Assembly: GCF_004022215.1 (NCBI RefSeq)
Contig: NZ_SAUZ01000006.1
Coordinates: 1 to 64,000, forward strand
DNA length: 64,000 nucleotides
Source: Paenirhodobacter populi
GTDB lineage: Bacteria > Pseudomonadota > Alphaproteobacteria > Rhodobacterales > Rhodobacteraceae
Reading direction: 5' to 3'
In this document: piece by piece, positions 56,499 through 64,000 of the stretch
Layout of the letters: each line of letters opens with the position of its first letter
Numbering within the stretch: the first letter of the stretch is position 1
Program-made: the position numbers and the translations under genes
The notes under the pieces: model-generated
The model's database searches: none
Seen by the model: only the letters and a program-made list of their open reading frames with translations
Told to the model about the DNA's origin: nothing

Positions 56499-56732
56499 AT
56501 GGCCATATGCGACCAATGCGGCAACGACTATGACAAATCCTTCGAGGTGATCATGGCGGGGGAGACATTCGTCTTCGACAGTTTCGAATGCGCGGTCCAC
56601 AGGCTGGCACCGGCCTGCACGCATTGCGGCTGCCGGATCGTCGGGCATGGCGTCGAGCAGGCCGACGTCATCTATTGCTGCGCCCATTGCGCGGCGCAGG
56701 ACGGCGCCACCGCGCTTACCGACCGGGCCTAG
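56499..56732 (+). CDS. Cys-rich putative metal-binding mini-protein
   Basis: 77 residues with nine Cys and several His: C4-x2-C7, C31, C40-x2-C43-x-C45, C60-C61-x2-C64, plus His34, 42, 50 and 63. The pattern suggests two treble-clef or ribbon zinc sites. The N-terminus MAICDQCGNDYDKSFEVIMA resembles uncharacterised alphaproteobacterial proteins. A strong AGGAG site sets the start. Its end overlaps the 3' end of the topoisomerase gene by 17 bases. Function unknown. Confidence 0.82.
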   Translation: MAICDQCGNDYDKSFEVIMAGETFVFDSFECAVHRLAPACTHCGCRIVGHGVEQADVIYCCAHCAAQDGATALTDRA

Positions 56733-57795
56733 CCCCGCCGCCTTCGAGCGTTAAGAGCCAGCGCAGGACAAGGGATTCTCCGGCGTCGAGGCCTTTGAAC
56801 GGGCGGGAAAAGCGCCGGCGGATTGCTTTCATCTCCGCGCCCAGCCGTCCCTGCGCCCAAGCGTCGATCACGGCGGGATGCACATAACCGCTGCGGCAGA
56901 CGGCGCGGGTGTTGCGCAGCATCCCCGCCACGTCATCCAGCACCGCGTTGAGCGCCCTTGCCTGTTCGCGCTTGGGTCCGGGCAGATCCGTTGCGCCAAG
57001 CGCCAGCGCCGCGGCGACCGTCGCGCCCCAGGTGCGGAAATGCTTGGAGGTGAAATCCGGCCCCGCTGCCGCGCGGATGTAGTCGTTCACGTCCTGCGAG
57101 CGGATGTCGTGCCGGCCGCCATCCTCATCCAGATACTGGAACAGGCGCTGCCCCGGCAATTCCTGTATCGCCCGGACGACCGAGGCGATCCTTCTGTCCG
57201 ACAGCTTCAGGCGCCACTTCCGGCCCGATTTCCCGGTGAAGGAAAAGCGCAGGCGCGATCCCTCGACCTCCAGATGACGCGATCGCAGCGTCGTCAGGCC
57301 AAAGCTGCGGTTGTCCCGGCGATAGGCTTCGTTGCCGACGCGCATCAGCGTTTCGTCCAACAGACGGACGACCGAGGCCACCACCCGCGCGCGAGGCAAC
57401 CCGTGTCGACGCAGGTCCTGATCCACCTGCCGGCGCAGCTTTGGCAAGGCGCGGGCAAAGGCGGTCAGGCCGGAGAATTTCGCCGCGCCGCGACGGACCG
57501 TCCAGTCCGGATGGTAGCAATATTGCTTGCGGCCGCGATCGTCCCGGCCCGTCGCCTGAATATGACCCGCCGGATCGGGGCAGATCCACACATCGGTCCA
57601 GGCGGGCGGAATCGCCAGCGCCCTGATCCGGGCAAGGACGTTCCCGTCGCGTATGGCCTCGCCCTGCTCGTCGCGGTACAGGAAACCCTTGCCGGCACGC
57701 TGGCGCCGATAGCCGGGCTCGGTGTCGCTGACGTAGATGAGATCGGCCTGCTGTCCATCCGAAGGCAGGGAATGATCCGGCGCCGCGCGGCTCAT
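56716..57795 (-). CDS. DNA topoisomerase IB
   Basis: 359 residues, the bacterial/poxvirus-like type IB enzyme. The N-terminal domain binds DNA; core motifs include LMRVGNEAYRRDNRSFGLTT, KHFRTWGAT (251-259) and the catalytic Tyr304 in CRSGYVHPAVI. It relaxes supercoils through a 3'-phosphotyrosine link without ATP. The ATG at 57795 begins the conserved part; the open frame extends further but past a promoter. A stress-type promoter lies 84 bases upstream. TopIB often clusters with stress genes. Confidence 0.94.
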   Translation of the reverse strand: MSRAAPDHSLPSDGQQADLIYVSDTEPGYRRQRAGKGFLYRDEQGEAIRDGNVLARIRALAIPPAWTDVWICPDPAGHIQATGRDDRGRKQYCYHPDWTVRRGAAKFSGLTAFARALPKLRRQVDQDLRRHGLPRARVVASVVRLLDETLMRVGNEAYRRDNRSFGLTTLRSRHLEVEGSRLRFSFTGKSGRKWRLKLSDRRIASVVRAIQELPGQRLFQYLDEDGGRHDIRSQDVNDYIRAAAGPDFTSKHFRTWGATVAAALALGATDLPGPKREQARALNAVLDDVAGMLRNTRAVCRSGYVHPAVIDAWAQGRLGAEMKAIRRRFSRPFKGLDAGESLVLRWLLTLEGGGARPGR

Positions 57796-57878
57796 GGCAG
57801 AACCGTTTGCGCATTGCGGACCGGGCCTTTTGCGACGCCTTGCCCCATCGCAGACTCCCTCATAGGACTGAAGTCTGG

Positions 57879-57903
57879 AACCGCTGACATCGCGCATTGT
57901 TCC
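57879..57903 (-). promoter_or_regulatory. EcfG-like stress promoter 4 (topoisomerase IB)
   Basis: Minus strand GGAAC-N16-GGTTC, 84 bases before the topoisomerase IB start. Same pattern as sites 1-3. Confidence 0.62.
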
Positions 57904-57998
57904 CCGGAAAGGTCGTCCCGGGCACCGATGGTGCCCGGATCACGGGACCAAGACGCAATACAGCGCTGCCGGCGATTACCGGGCGATCGCGGCAATCG

Positions 57999-59492
57999 TC
58001 AGTCGAAACCCCTGAACCCCGGCAGGGTCGCAATGGGCGGGCGCGCGGCCAGTGCCGCCACATCCACCTTCGGGAAAGCCATCTCGGGGCTTGCGGCGCA
58101 GATCGCCTCGATCTCGCGGGCAAAGCTCAGCAGGGCCGCATCCTCGTTGCGCCGCCCGATGATCTGCAGGCCAAAGGGCATTCCGGTCTCATCCCGCCCG
58201 ATGGGCAGCGTGATCGAGGGATGCCCCGCAAGGGTGGAGGCATAGGCGAGCGACAGCCAGTGGTAATAGCTTTCGGTCTTCTGCCCGTCGATCTCTTCGG
58301 GATAAAGCTCGTGCCAGTCGCGCGGGGAAATGGTGACGGCCGGGGAGAGGATGAAATCCGTCGTCTCGAAGAACTGCTGCCAGCGGCGGTAATAGCTGGT
58401 CTGGTCGGTCAGCGCCCGCGTCACATCCTCGACCGAGAAGGAAAGACCTTCCTCGACATTGGCATGGACGTTGGGGCCATAGGCCTCGGGGGTTTTGCGC
58501 AGGCCGTCCAGATGGCCGCCCAGCATGACCACGCCGCGCAGGACGGCAAAGATGCGGTCGGCGCCGGTACAATCGGGATGCGCCTCCTCCACCCGGCCCA
58601 GATGGGGGCGCAGATAGTCGATGCGCTTGGCAAAGGCGCGGCGGATGATGCCTTCGGTCAGGGTGAAGCCGAAATCCTCGGTCACTGCCACGCGCCAGCG
58701 CGCGGCATCGGTGCGCGCGGGCCGGGCCAGCGTCGCGGGAGCCAAGATGGTATGGCCGTCCACGACCGGGGTCAGCGGATCGGCCCGGTCGGACCGCGCC
58801 ATCACGGACAGCATCAGCGCCACGTCATCGACCGTCCGCGCCATCGGGCCGGAGGTGGAGAAATGGAAAAGCCCGATCCCCCGCCCGTTGCCCGGCACCA
58901 CGCCGGGCGATGGCCGGTACCCCACCACCCCGCAGAAGGCCGCCGGATTGCGCAGGCTGCCGCCGGTATCCGACCCGGTGCAGAGCGGCGCCATCCCGCA
59001 GGCCAGCGCCGCCGCCGACCCGCCCGAGGATCCGGCGGCGCTTTTCGTCGGATCATGCGGGTTGCCCGTCGCACCATAGACCGCATTGCGGGTATTGCCG
59101 CCGAGCGAGAATTCCGGATTGTTGGTCTTGCCCAGCACGATCCCGCCCTGTCCGCGCAGGGCGGCGACGATCGGGTCGTCGGATTTCGCCACATTGTCCC
59201 TGTAGATCAGCGAGCCGAAGGTGGTGGGCAGACCGCGGACATTGATCATGTCCTTCACCCCGAAGGGCAACCCCTCCACCGCGCCAAGAGGTTCGCCCGA
59301 CATCTGCCGGGTCTCGGCGGCGCGGGCCTCGGCCAGAACGGCATCCTCGTCCATCGAGACCACGGCATTGACCACCGAGTTCAGCCGGTGCAGCCGGTCA
59401 AGACAGGCCCGCGTCAGCTCGACGGGGGACAGTTGCCGGCGCCCGATCAGGGCGCGGGCTTCGGTCGCGGAAAGGTCTGCGGGATCGGTCAT
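57999..59492 (-). CDS. Amidase (amidase signature family)
   Basis: 497 residues. The Ser-cisSer-Lys triad is visible: Lys80 in GLPFGVKDMINV, Ser155 in AAGSSGGSAAAL, and Ser179 in GSDTGGSLRNPA. It hydrolyses amides to acids and ammonia; the C-terminal half is variable and does not identify the substrate. The ATG at 59492 begins the conserved part. It lies 23 bases after the ATPase gene of a peptide-type importer, so it probably acts on an imported amide. Confidence 0.93.
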   Translation of the reverse strand: MTDPADLSATEARALIGRRQLSPVELTRACLDRLHRLNSVVNAVVSMDEDAVLAEARAAETRQMSGEPLGAVEGLPFGVKDMINVRGLPTTFGSLIYRDNVAKSDDPIVAALRGQGGIVLGKTNNPEFSLGGNTRNAVYGATGNPHDPTKSAAGSSGGSAAALACGMAPLCTGSDTGGSLRNPAAFCGVVGYRPSPGVVPGNGRGIGLFHFSTSGPMARTVDDVALMLSVMARSDRADPLTPVVDGHTILAPATLARPARTDAARWRVAVTEDFGFTLTEGIIRRAFAKRIDYLRPHLGRVEEAHPDCTGADRIFAVLRGVVMLGGHLDGLRKTPEAYGPNVHANVEEGLSFSVEDVTRALTDQTSYYRRWQQFFETTDFILSPAVTISPRDWHELYPEEIDGQKTESYYHWLSLAYASTLAGHPSITLPIGRDETGMPFGLQIIGRRNEDAALLSFAREIEAICAASPEMAFPKVDVAALAARPPIATLPGFRGFD

Positions 59493-59515
59493 GGCGGTTC
59501 TCCGGAAAGGGACAA

Positions 59516-61156
59516 TCAGGCGGAAACGGGCGGCAGGGTGGAAATGTCGGGAACTTCCCACCCCTGCCCCGGCATCGCGGCCAGAAGCTGGCGCGTATAG
59601 GCATGTTGCGGATCGTTGAAGACCTGCGCAATCGGACCGCGCTCGACGATCTCGCCCTTGCTCATCACGATCACATGGTCCGACACCTGCGCCGCGACGC
59701 GCAGATCGTGGGTGATGAACAGCATCGAAAGACCCATGCGGTCGCGGATCTCGGCCAGAAGGCGCAGAACCTCCTTCTGCACCGAAACGTCGAGCGCCGA
59801 GACCGCCTCGTCCGCCACCAGTATCTTCGGTTCCACCATCAGCGCGCGGGCGATGCAAAGCCGCTGGCGCTGCCCGCCCGAGAACTGATTGGGATAGCGG
59901 CTCAGCGCCTCCTCCTCCAGCCGCACGATGCGGACAAGCTCGCGCGCCCGTTTCATCGCCTCCGACCGCGACATGCCGAAGTTGACCGGCCCTTCGACAA
60001 GCTGATCGCCGATGGTGCGGCGGGGGTTCAGCGAGCCATAGGGGTCTTGAAAGACGATCTGGATATCGCGGCGCAGCGACCGCAGGCTCGATCTCTGCGC
60101 GCTGGCGATGTCGCGCCCGTCGACAAAGACCTGCCCGCCCGACGGATCGATCAGCCGCAGCATCGCGCGCACCAGCGTGGTCTTGCCCGAGCCGGATTCG
60201 CCGACGATGCCCAGAGTCTCCCCCTCGCGCAGCTCGAAGCTCGCGGGTTTCAGCGCCGCCACCTCGCGCGCGGCACGGCCAAAGCTTGCCGGCACGCGGT
60301 AGATCTTTTCCAGCCCCTCGACGCGCAGCACGACGGGCCGGCCGCTGACATCCTGCGTGACCTCCGCCTGCCGGCGCGGCACCGCGTCGATAAGCTGGCG
60401 CGTATAGGGATGGCGGGGACGGTTCAGAACCTCTTCCGCCGTGCCCTGTTCGACCACGCGGCCCTTTTGCATGACCACGACCTTGTCGGCGACCTCGGCC
60501 ACCACGTCGAAATCATGGGTGACCAGCATGATCCCTGCGCCCCGCGTCTTGCGGAGATCACGGAACATGGCAAGGATCTGCGCCTGCGTGGTCACGTCAA
60601 GCGCGGTCGTCGGTTCATCCGCGATCAGCAGCGACGGGTTGAGCGCCAGCGCCATGGCGATGACGATGCGCTGCCGCTGCCCGCCCGAAAGCTGATGCGG
60701 GTAGGAGGCATGGATGCGCGGCGGATCGGGCATCCTGACTTCTTCCAGCAGGGCGATGGTCTTCGCCTTGCGCTCCGCCTTCGGCATGTCGGTATGGGAA
60801 AGGAAGACCTCCTCGATCTGATCGCCCACCGTGTAGCAGGGGTTGAGCGCGGTCATCGGTTCCTGAAAGATCATTGCCATGCGATGGCCGCGCAGCTTGG
60901 CGTGTTCGGATTCCGACAGCGTCAGGATATCCCGGCCCTCGAACAGGATGCGCCCGGAGGAAACCTTCAGCGATCTGGGCAGCAGCGACATGGTCGCGAA
61001 AGAGGTGATCGACTTGCCGGACCCGGATTCGCCCACGATGCAGACGATTTCTCCGGGTGCCACCTCAAGCGACAGCCCCTCGACCGCATGGGGGCGATCG
61101 CCGCCCCGGGGCAGATCCACGGTCAGGTCGGTGATGGAAAGGATCGGTGCGGCCAT
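59516..61156 (-). CDS. Peptide/nickel-type ABC ATPase, two ATPase domains fused
   Basis: 546 residues. Two cassettes: Walker [16 protein letters not shown], signature [17 protein letters not shown], Walker [13 protein letters not shown]; then Walker A GESGSGKTTLVRAM, signature [16 protein letters not shown], Walker B ILVADEAVSALD. Same domain plan as the protein at 44586. It shares one base with the permease stop (TGATG) and serves the third importer. Confidence 0.95.
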   Translation of the reverse strand: MAAPILSITDLTVDLPRGGDRPHAVEGLSLEVAPGEIVCIVGESGSGKSITSFATMSLLPRSLKVSSGRILFEGRDILTLSESEHAKLRGHRMAMIFQEPMTALNPCYTVGDQIEEVFLSHTDMPKAERKAKTIALLEEVRMPDPPRIHASYPHQLSGGQRQRIVIAMALALNPSLLIADEPTTALDVTTQAQILAMFRDLRKTRGAGIMLVTHDFDVVAEVADKVVVMQKGRVVEQGTAEEVLNRPRHPYTRQLIDAVPRRQAEVTQDVSGRPVVLRVEGLEKIYRVPASFGRAAREVAALKPASFELREGETLGIVGESGSGKTTLVRAMLRLIDPSGGQVFVDGRDIASAQRSSLRSLRRDIQIVFQDPYGSLNPRRTIGDQLVEGPVNFGMSRSEAMKRARELVRIVRLEEEALSRYPNQFSGGQRQRLCIARALMVEPKILVADEAVSALDVSVQKEVLRLLAEIRDRMGLSMLFITHDLRVAAQVSDHVIVMSKGEIVERGPIAQVFNDPQHAYTRQLLAAMPGQGWEVPDISTLPPVSA

Positions 61157-62034
61157 CAGTTGCGTCCCTCCGGTGCTGTGACATCGCGGATGCCGTCGCC
61201 GAACATGTTGATGGAAAAGACCAGCAGGAAAAGCGCCACGCCGGGGATCATGATCAGCCAGCTGTCGAAAAGCAGAAGCTCCTTGCCCTCGGAGATCATG
61301 AGCCCCCAGCTTGGCGTCGGCGGCTGCACGCCAAGGCCCAGGAAGGAAAGCCCGGCCTCAAGGATGATCGCATGGGCCATTTCCAGCGTCAGGATGACGA
61401 TCAAATGGCTCATGACGTTCGGCAGCACGTCCTTCCACAGGATGCGGGGCTGCGTGGCGCCCAGCATGTCCGCCGCGGCGATATATTCCATCGACCGCAC
61501 CTGCATCGTGGCCGCGCGCAGCACCACCGCGAAACGGTCCCAGAGCAGAAGGCCCATGACCATCGTCACGATCAGCAGAGACCCGCCCAGCAACGAGACC
61601 GCCGCCAGCGCCACGAGGATCACCGGCATGGCAAGGCGCACGTTGATGAGATACTGCACGAAGCTGTCCACCCGGCCGCCGAAATAGCCCGCCGAAATGC
61701 CCAGGACCGTGCCGATCACCATGGAAACCCCGGCAGAGATCAGGCCGATCATCAGCGACACCCTTGCGCCGTAGATCAACCGCGAAAGCATGTCGCGGCC
61801 AAGCGCATCGGTCCCCAGCGGATATTGCCATGTGCCGCCCAGCCAGACCGGGGGGCGCAGGCGCGTGACAAGGCTTTGCCTGTAGGGATCATGCGGCGCG
61901 ATCACCGGGGCAAGGATCGCGATGAGCACGATGGCCAGCAGGACGGCGCCGGAAAGGATCAGGCCGCGGTGGCGGAGCGCGCGTTGCGCCATCTGCCTGC
62001 GGGGCGAAAGCGGGAGTGTCCGGGTCATGGTCAT
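61156..62034 (-). CDS. Peptide/nickel-type ABC permease (DppC type)
   Basis: 292 residues, six helices: YPLGTDALGRDMLSRLIYGA (about 76-95), docking loop YIAAADMLGATQPRILWKDV, and ILEAGLSFLGLGVQPPTPSW. Importer three; four bases after the DppB-type gene. Confidence 0.94.
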   Translation of the reverse strand: MTMTRTLPLSPRRQMAQRALRHRGLILSGAVLLAIVLIAILAPVIAPHDPYRQSLVTRLRPPVWLGGTWQYPLGTDALGRDMLSRLIYGARVSLMIGLISAGVSMVIGTVLGISAGYFGGRVDSFVQYLINVRLAMPVILVALAAVSLLGGSLLIVTMVMGLLLWDRFAVVLRAATMQVRSMEYIAAADMLGATQPRILWKDVLPNVMSHLIVILTLEMAHAIILEAGLSFLGLGVQPPTPSWGLMISEGKELLLFDSWLIMIPGVALFLLVFSINMFGDGIRDVTAPEGRN

Positions 62035-62038
62035 GGCC

Positions 62039-62953
62039 TCAATCCCTCAGCCGCGGGTCGAGCCACGCATTCAGGGCATCCGCGAGGAAAGTGAAGATGA
62101 TGTAGAAAAGCGAGAAGATCAGGATCAGCGCCTGCATCGTCGGCAGGTCGTTTCGGGAAATCGACTGCCACGCCAGATAGCCCGCGCCATGCAGCGCGAA
62201 GACGCTTTCCGTCACGATCGAACCGCCGAGCATGAAGCCCATCTGCACCGCGGCCAGGCTGACCACCGGGATCACCGCGTTGCGCAGCGCGTGCTTGAAC
62301 AGGATCTTGCGCGGCGGAACGCCCTTGGCCCGGGCGGTGCGGATATAGTCCGACCCCAGCACCTCGATCATGCCCGTGCGCGTCAGCCGCATGATGGCGG
62401 GGGTGGCGTAATAGCCCAGAACGATGGTCGGCAGCACGAAGCCCTTCCAGCTGTCGGCACCCGAGGCCGGCAGCCAGCCAAGGTTCACCGCGAACAGGAC
62501 GATGAGGATCAGCCCGAACCAGAACGAGGGGATCGCCTGCCCCACCACCGCGATGAAAAGCGCCGCCCGGTCGATCATCGAATTCGGCCGCATCGCCGCC
62601 AGAACGCCCATCGGCACGCCCACGAGCAGCGCGAAGGAGATGCCCAGCACCCCCAGCGTCATGGTGATCCGCAACCGGTCGGCGATCAGCGTTGCGACCT
62701 CGATCTTGAAATAGGGACTGACGCCGAAATCGCCGCGCAGCGCATGGGCGAGCCAGTCCAGATATTGCACCGCGATCGGCCGGTCATAGCCGTGCTGGGC
62801 ACGGATCTGGGCGATGATCTCCGGCGTCGCATTCTCGCCCGCCAGAGCCACGGCCGGATCCCCCGCCATATAGATGAGCCCGAAGCTGATGACCGAGACG
62901 GTCAACGCCACCAGCGCCGCCATCCCGAGCCGTCCCAGAAGATATCTGAGCAT
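62039..62953 (-). CDS. Peptide/nickel-type ABC permease (DppB type)
   Basis: 304 residues: MLRYLLGRLGMAALVALTVS, docking DYIRTARAKGVPPRKILFKH, and TESVFALHGAGYLAWQSISR. First permease of importer three, 85 bases after the binding protein. Confidence 0.94.
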   Translation of the reverse strand: MLRYLLGRLGMAALVALTVSVISFGLIYMAGDPAVALAGENATPEIIAQIRAQHGYDRPIAVQYLDWLAHALRGDFGVSPYFKIEVATLIADRLRITMTLGVLGISFALLVGVPMGVLAAMRPNSMIDRAALFIAVVGQAIPSFWFGLILIVLFAVNLGWLPASGADSWKGFVLPTIVLGYYATPAIMRLTRTGMIEVLGSDYIRTARAKGVPPRKILFKHALRNAVIPVVSLAAVQMGFMLGGSIVTESVFALHGAGYLAWQSISRNDLPTMQALILIFSLFYIIFTFLADALNAWLDPRLRD

Positions 62954-63037
62954 TGCCGCCCCTGTTGTCTTGATTTTCCGGTTCCCGACAAAAGGTGCGC
63001 CACCCGCCCTGACGGCGGGGGCGCACAGGATGTCAGG

Positions 63038-64000
63038 TCATTTCCACGACATGTCGAAGAAGCGAACGAATTCGTCCGGCGTCGGCTCGAAATCGAGGTC
63101 GGACGCCATCACGTAATTCGACGTATAGGTCCACAGCGGCACCCAGTAGGCCTCGTCGGCGATGAGCTTGAGCGCCTTGGAATAGTTTTCCTTGCGAACC
63201 TCGGGATCGGTTGTGGTGTCGCCGGTCCGCAGCAGGGCCGTCAGCTCCGGGTTCCGCACATCATCGATGGCCGAACCGTCGAAGAATTTCGAGGTGGAGG
63301 CGGAGACATCGGCGATGGATCCCGACCCCCAGGTCATGAAGGACATCGGGATCTCGTCCTTCAGCACCTTTTCGGCCAGCGCCGAATACTGCAGGAAGGT
63401 CAGGTTGGTCCTGATCCCCACTTCCTCAAGCATCTGCGCCATCGCCTCGGCCGCCTGACGGTCGCGATAGGCATAGAAATCGACGCTGAAGCCGTCGGAA
63501 TAGCCGGCCTCCGCCAGAAGTGCCTTGGCCTTTTCCGGGTCGTAATCGTAGGTGGTCACATCCTGTTCGCAGCCGAACTGGACGGGATTGCAGATGGAAT
63601 TGATGATCTCCGACGTCGGCGCGAAGAAGGCGTCACGGATCGCCACGCGGTCGATCGCATGGTTGACCGCCTGACGCACGCGGATGTCGGTGAAGGGTTT
63701 CGTGCCCGTCCGCCCCGCAGCGTCGAGCGAGAGATAGCCAAACCGCACCGTTGGCGCCTGTGTGACGGTATAGCCGCCGCGCTGCGCGATACGCTGAGCC
63801 TGATCCTCGGGCACCTGCCACATGAAATCGACGGCGCCCGAGAAGAGATCGGCGATCTGGGTGTTCACATCGGGGATGGAGCGCACCTCGACGGTGCCGA
63901 TATGGGCTTTGCCGCGCGGGCCCGCTTCATGATACCCGTCGAAGGCCTTGAGCGTATAGCCCCGGCCCGGGTCGATCGAGGCCACCGCATAGGGGCCGGT
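63038..64000 (-). CDS. Peptide/nickel-type ABC substrate-binding protein, C-terminal part (partial)
   Basis: The last ~320 residues are present; the N-terminus lies past base 64000. Family 5 order is normal: VRQAVNHAIDRVAIRDAFFA, then DPEKAKALLAEAGYSDGF, and the C-lobe with FYAYRDRQAAEAMAQMLEEV, DPEVRKENYSKALKLIADEA to the end. Periplasmic receptor of importer three. It is the first gene of the five-gene operon ending with the amidase. Confidence 0.93.
   Translation of the reverse strand, partial: TGPYAVASIDPGRGYTLKAFDGYHEAGPRGKAHIGTVEVRSIPDVNTQIADLFSGAVDFMWQVPEDQAQRIAQRGGYTVTQAPTVRFGYLSLDAAGRTGTKPFTDIRVRQAVNHAIDRVAIRDAFFAPTSEIINSICNPVQFGCEQDVTTYDYDPEKAKALLAEAGYSDGFSVDFYAYRDRQAAEAMAQMLEEVGIRTNLTFLQYSALAEKVLKDEIPMSFMTWGSGSIADVSASTSKFFDGSAIDDVRNPELTALLRTGDTTTDPEVRKENYSKALKLIADEAYWVPLWTYTSNYVMASDLDFEPTPDEFVRFFDMSWK

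Noticed and set aside
57877-57902. A stress-type promoter on the plus strand (GGAAC-N16-TGTT) overlapping site 4
   Set aside because: It arises from the symmetry of site 4 and no gene starts downstream on that strand.

Overview
This 64-kb, GC-rich window looks like chromosome of a free-living, flagellated alphaproteobacterium of the Rhodobacterales (Rhodobacter/Paracoccus type). The main reasons are the polyol operon smoEFGK-smoS-mtlK known from Rhodobacter, the alphaproteobacterial flagellin regulators FlaF and FlbT, the dnaA-dnaN-recF-gyrB block next to rpsT, and the mutM/ubiE-ubiB pair. Gene packing is dense, with many 4-base ATGA overlaps. I see no rRNA, tRNA or CRISPR array.

Layout. 0-8 kb: electron-transfer flavoprotein genes, a cobalamin adenosyltransferase, a small HIG1-like membrane protein, an SDR, MATE and DedA membrane proteins, and a cbpA-cbpM-cls operon. 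8-11 kb: a TRAP transporter operon. 11-21.3 kb: a sulfotransferase-like gene and the polyol (sorbitol/mannitol/arabitol) locus, with a divergent SorC-type regulator and a xylulokinase. 21-29.6 kb: gyrB, a VOC protein, recF, dnaN, dnaA, rpsT and an enoyl-CoA hydratase. 29.7-33 kb: mutM divergent from ubiE-ubiB. 33-38 kb: a flagellar cluster (flgD, fliK, rod-binding protein, flgN, flagellin, flaF, flbT, DUF1217). 38-39.1 kb: decayed IS110 and IS481 remnants mark a junction.

39.3-54.5 kb is a catabolic island: a ten-gene leftward operon, probably run by a divergent LysR regulator. It encodes two complete peptide/nickel-type ABC importers and two FMN-dependent monooxygenases of the NtaA/SnaA/DszA family. 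The likely job is uptake and oxidative cleavage of an organic N or S compound or a chelator. One of its two binding proteins appears to be circularly permuted: its C-terminal lobe comes first. 54.9-57.9 kb is a compact stress island (small basic protein, PPC/DUF296 protein, UdgX uracil-DNA glycosylase, Cys-rich mini-protein, topoisomerase IB). Four identical-pattern promoters, GGAACA-N15-GGTTC, resemble general-stress EcfG sites. 58-64 kb: an amidase with a third peptide-type ABC importer, whose binding protein runs off the end.

The main points for follow-up are the permuted binding protein, the four-promoter stress island, and a three-copy composite element that lies just after stop codons (hairpin first, then a CCCGGGATATTT core).
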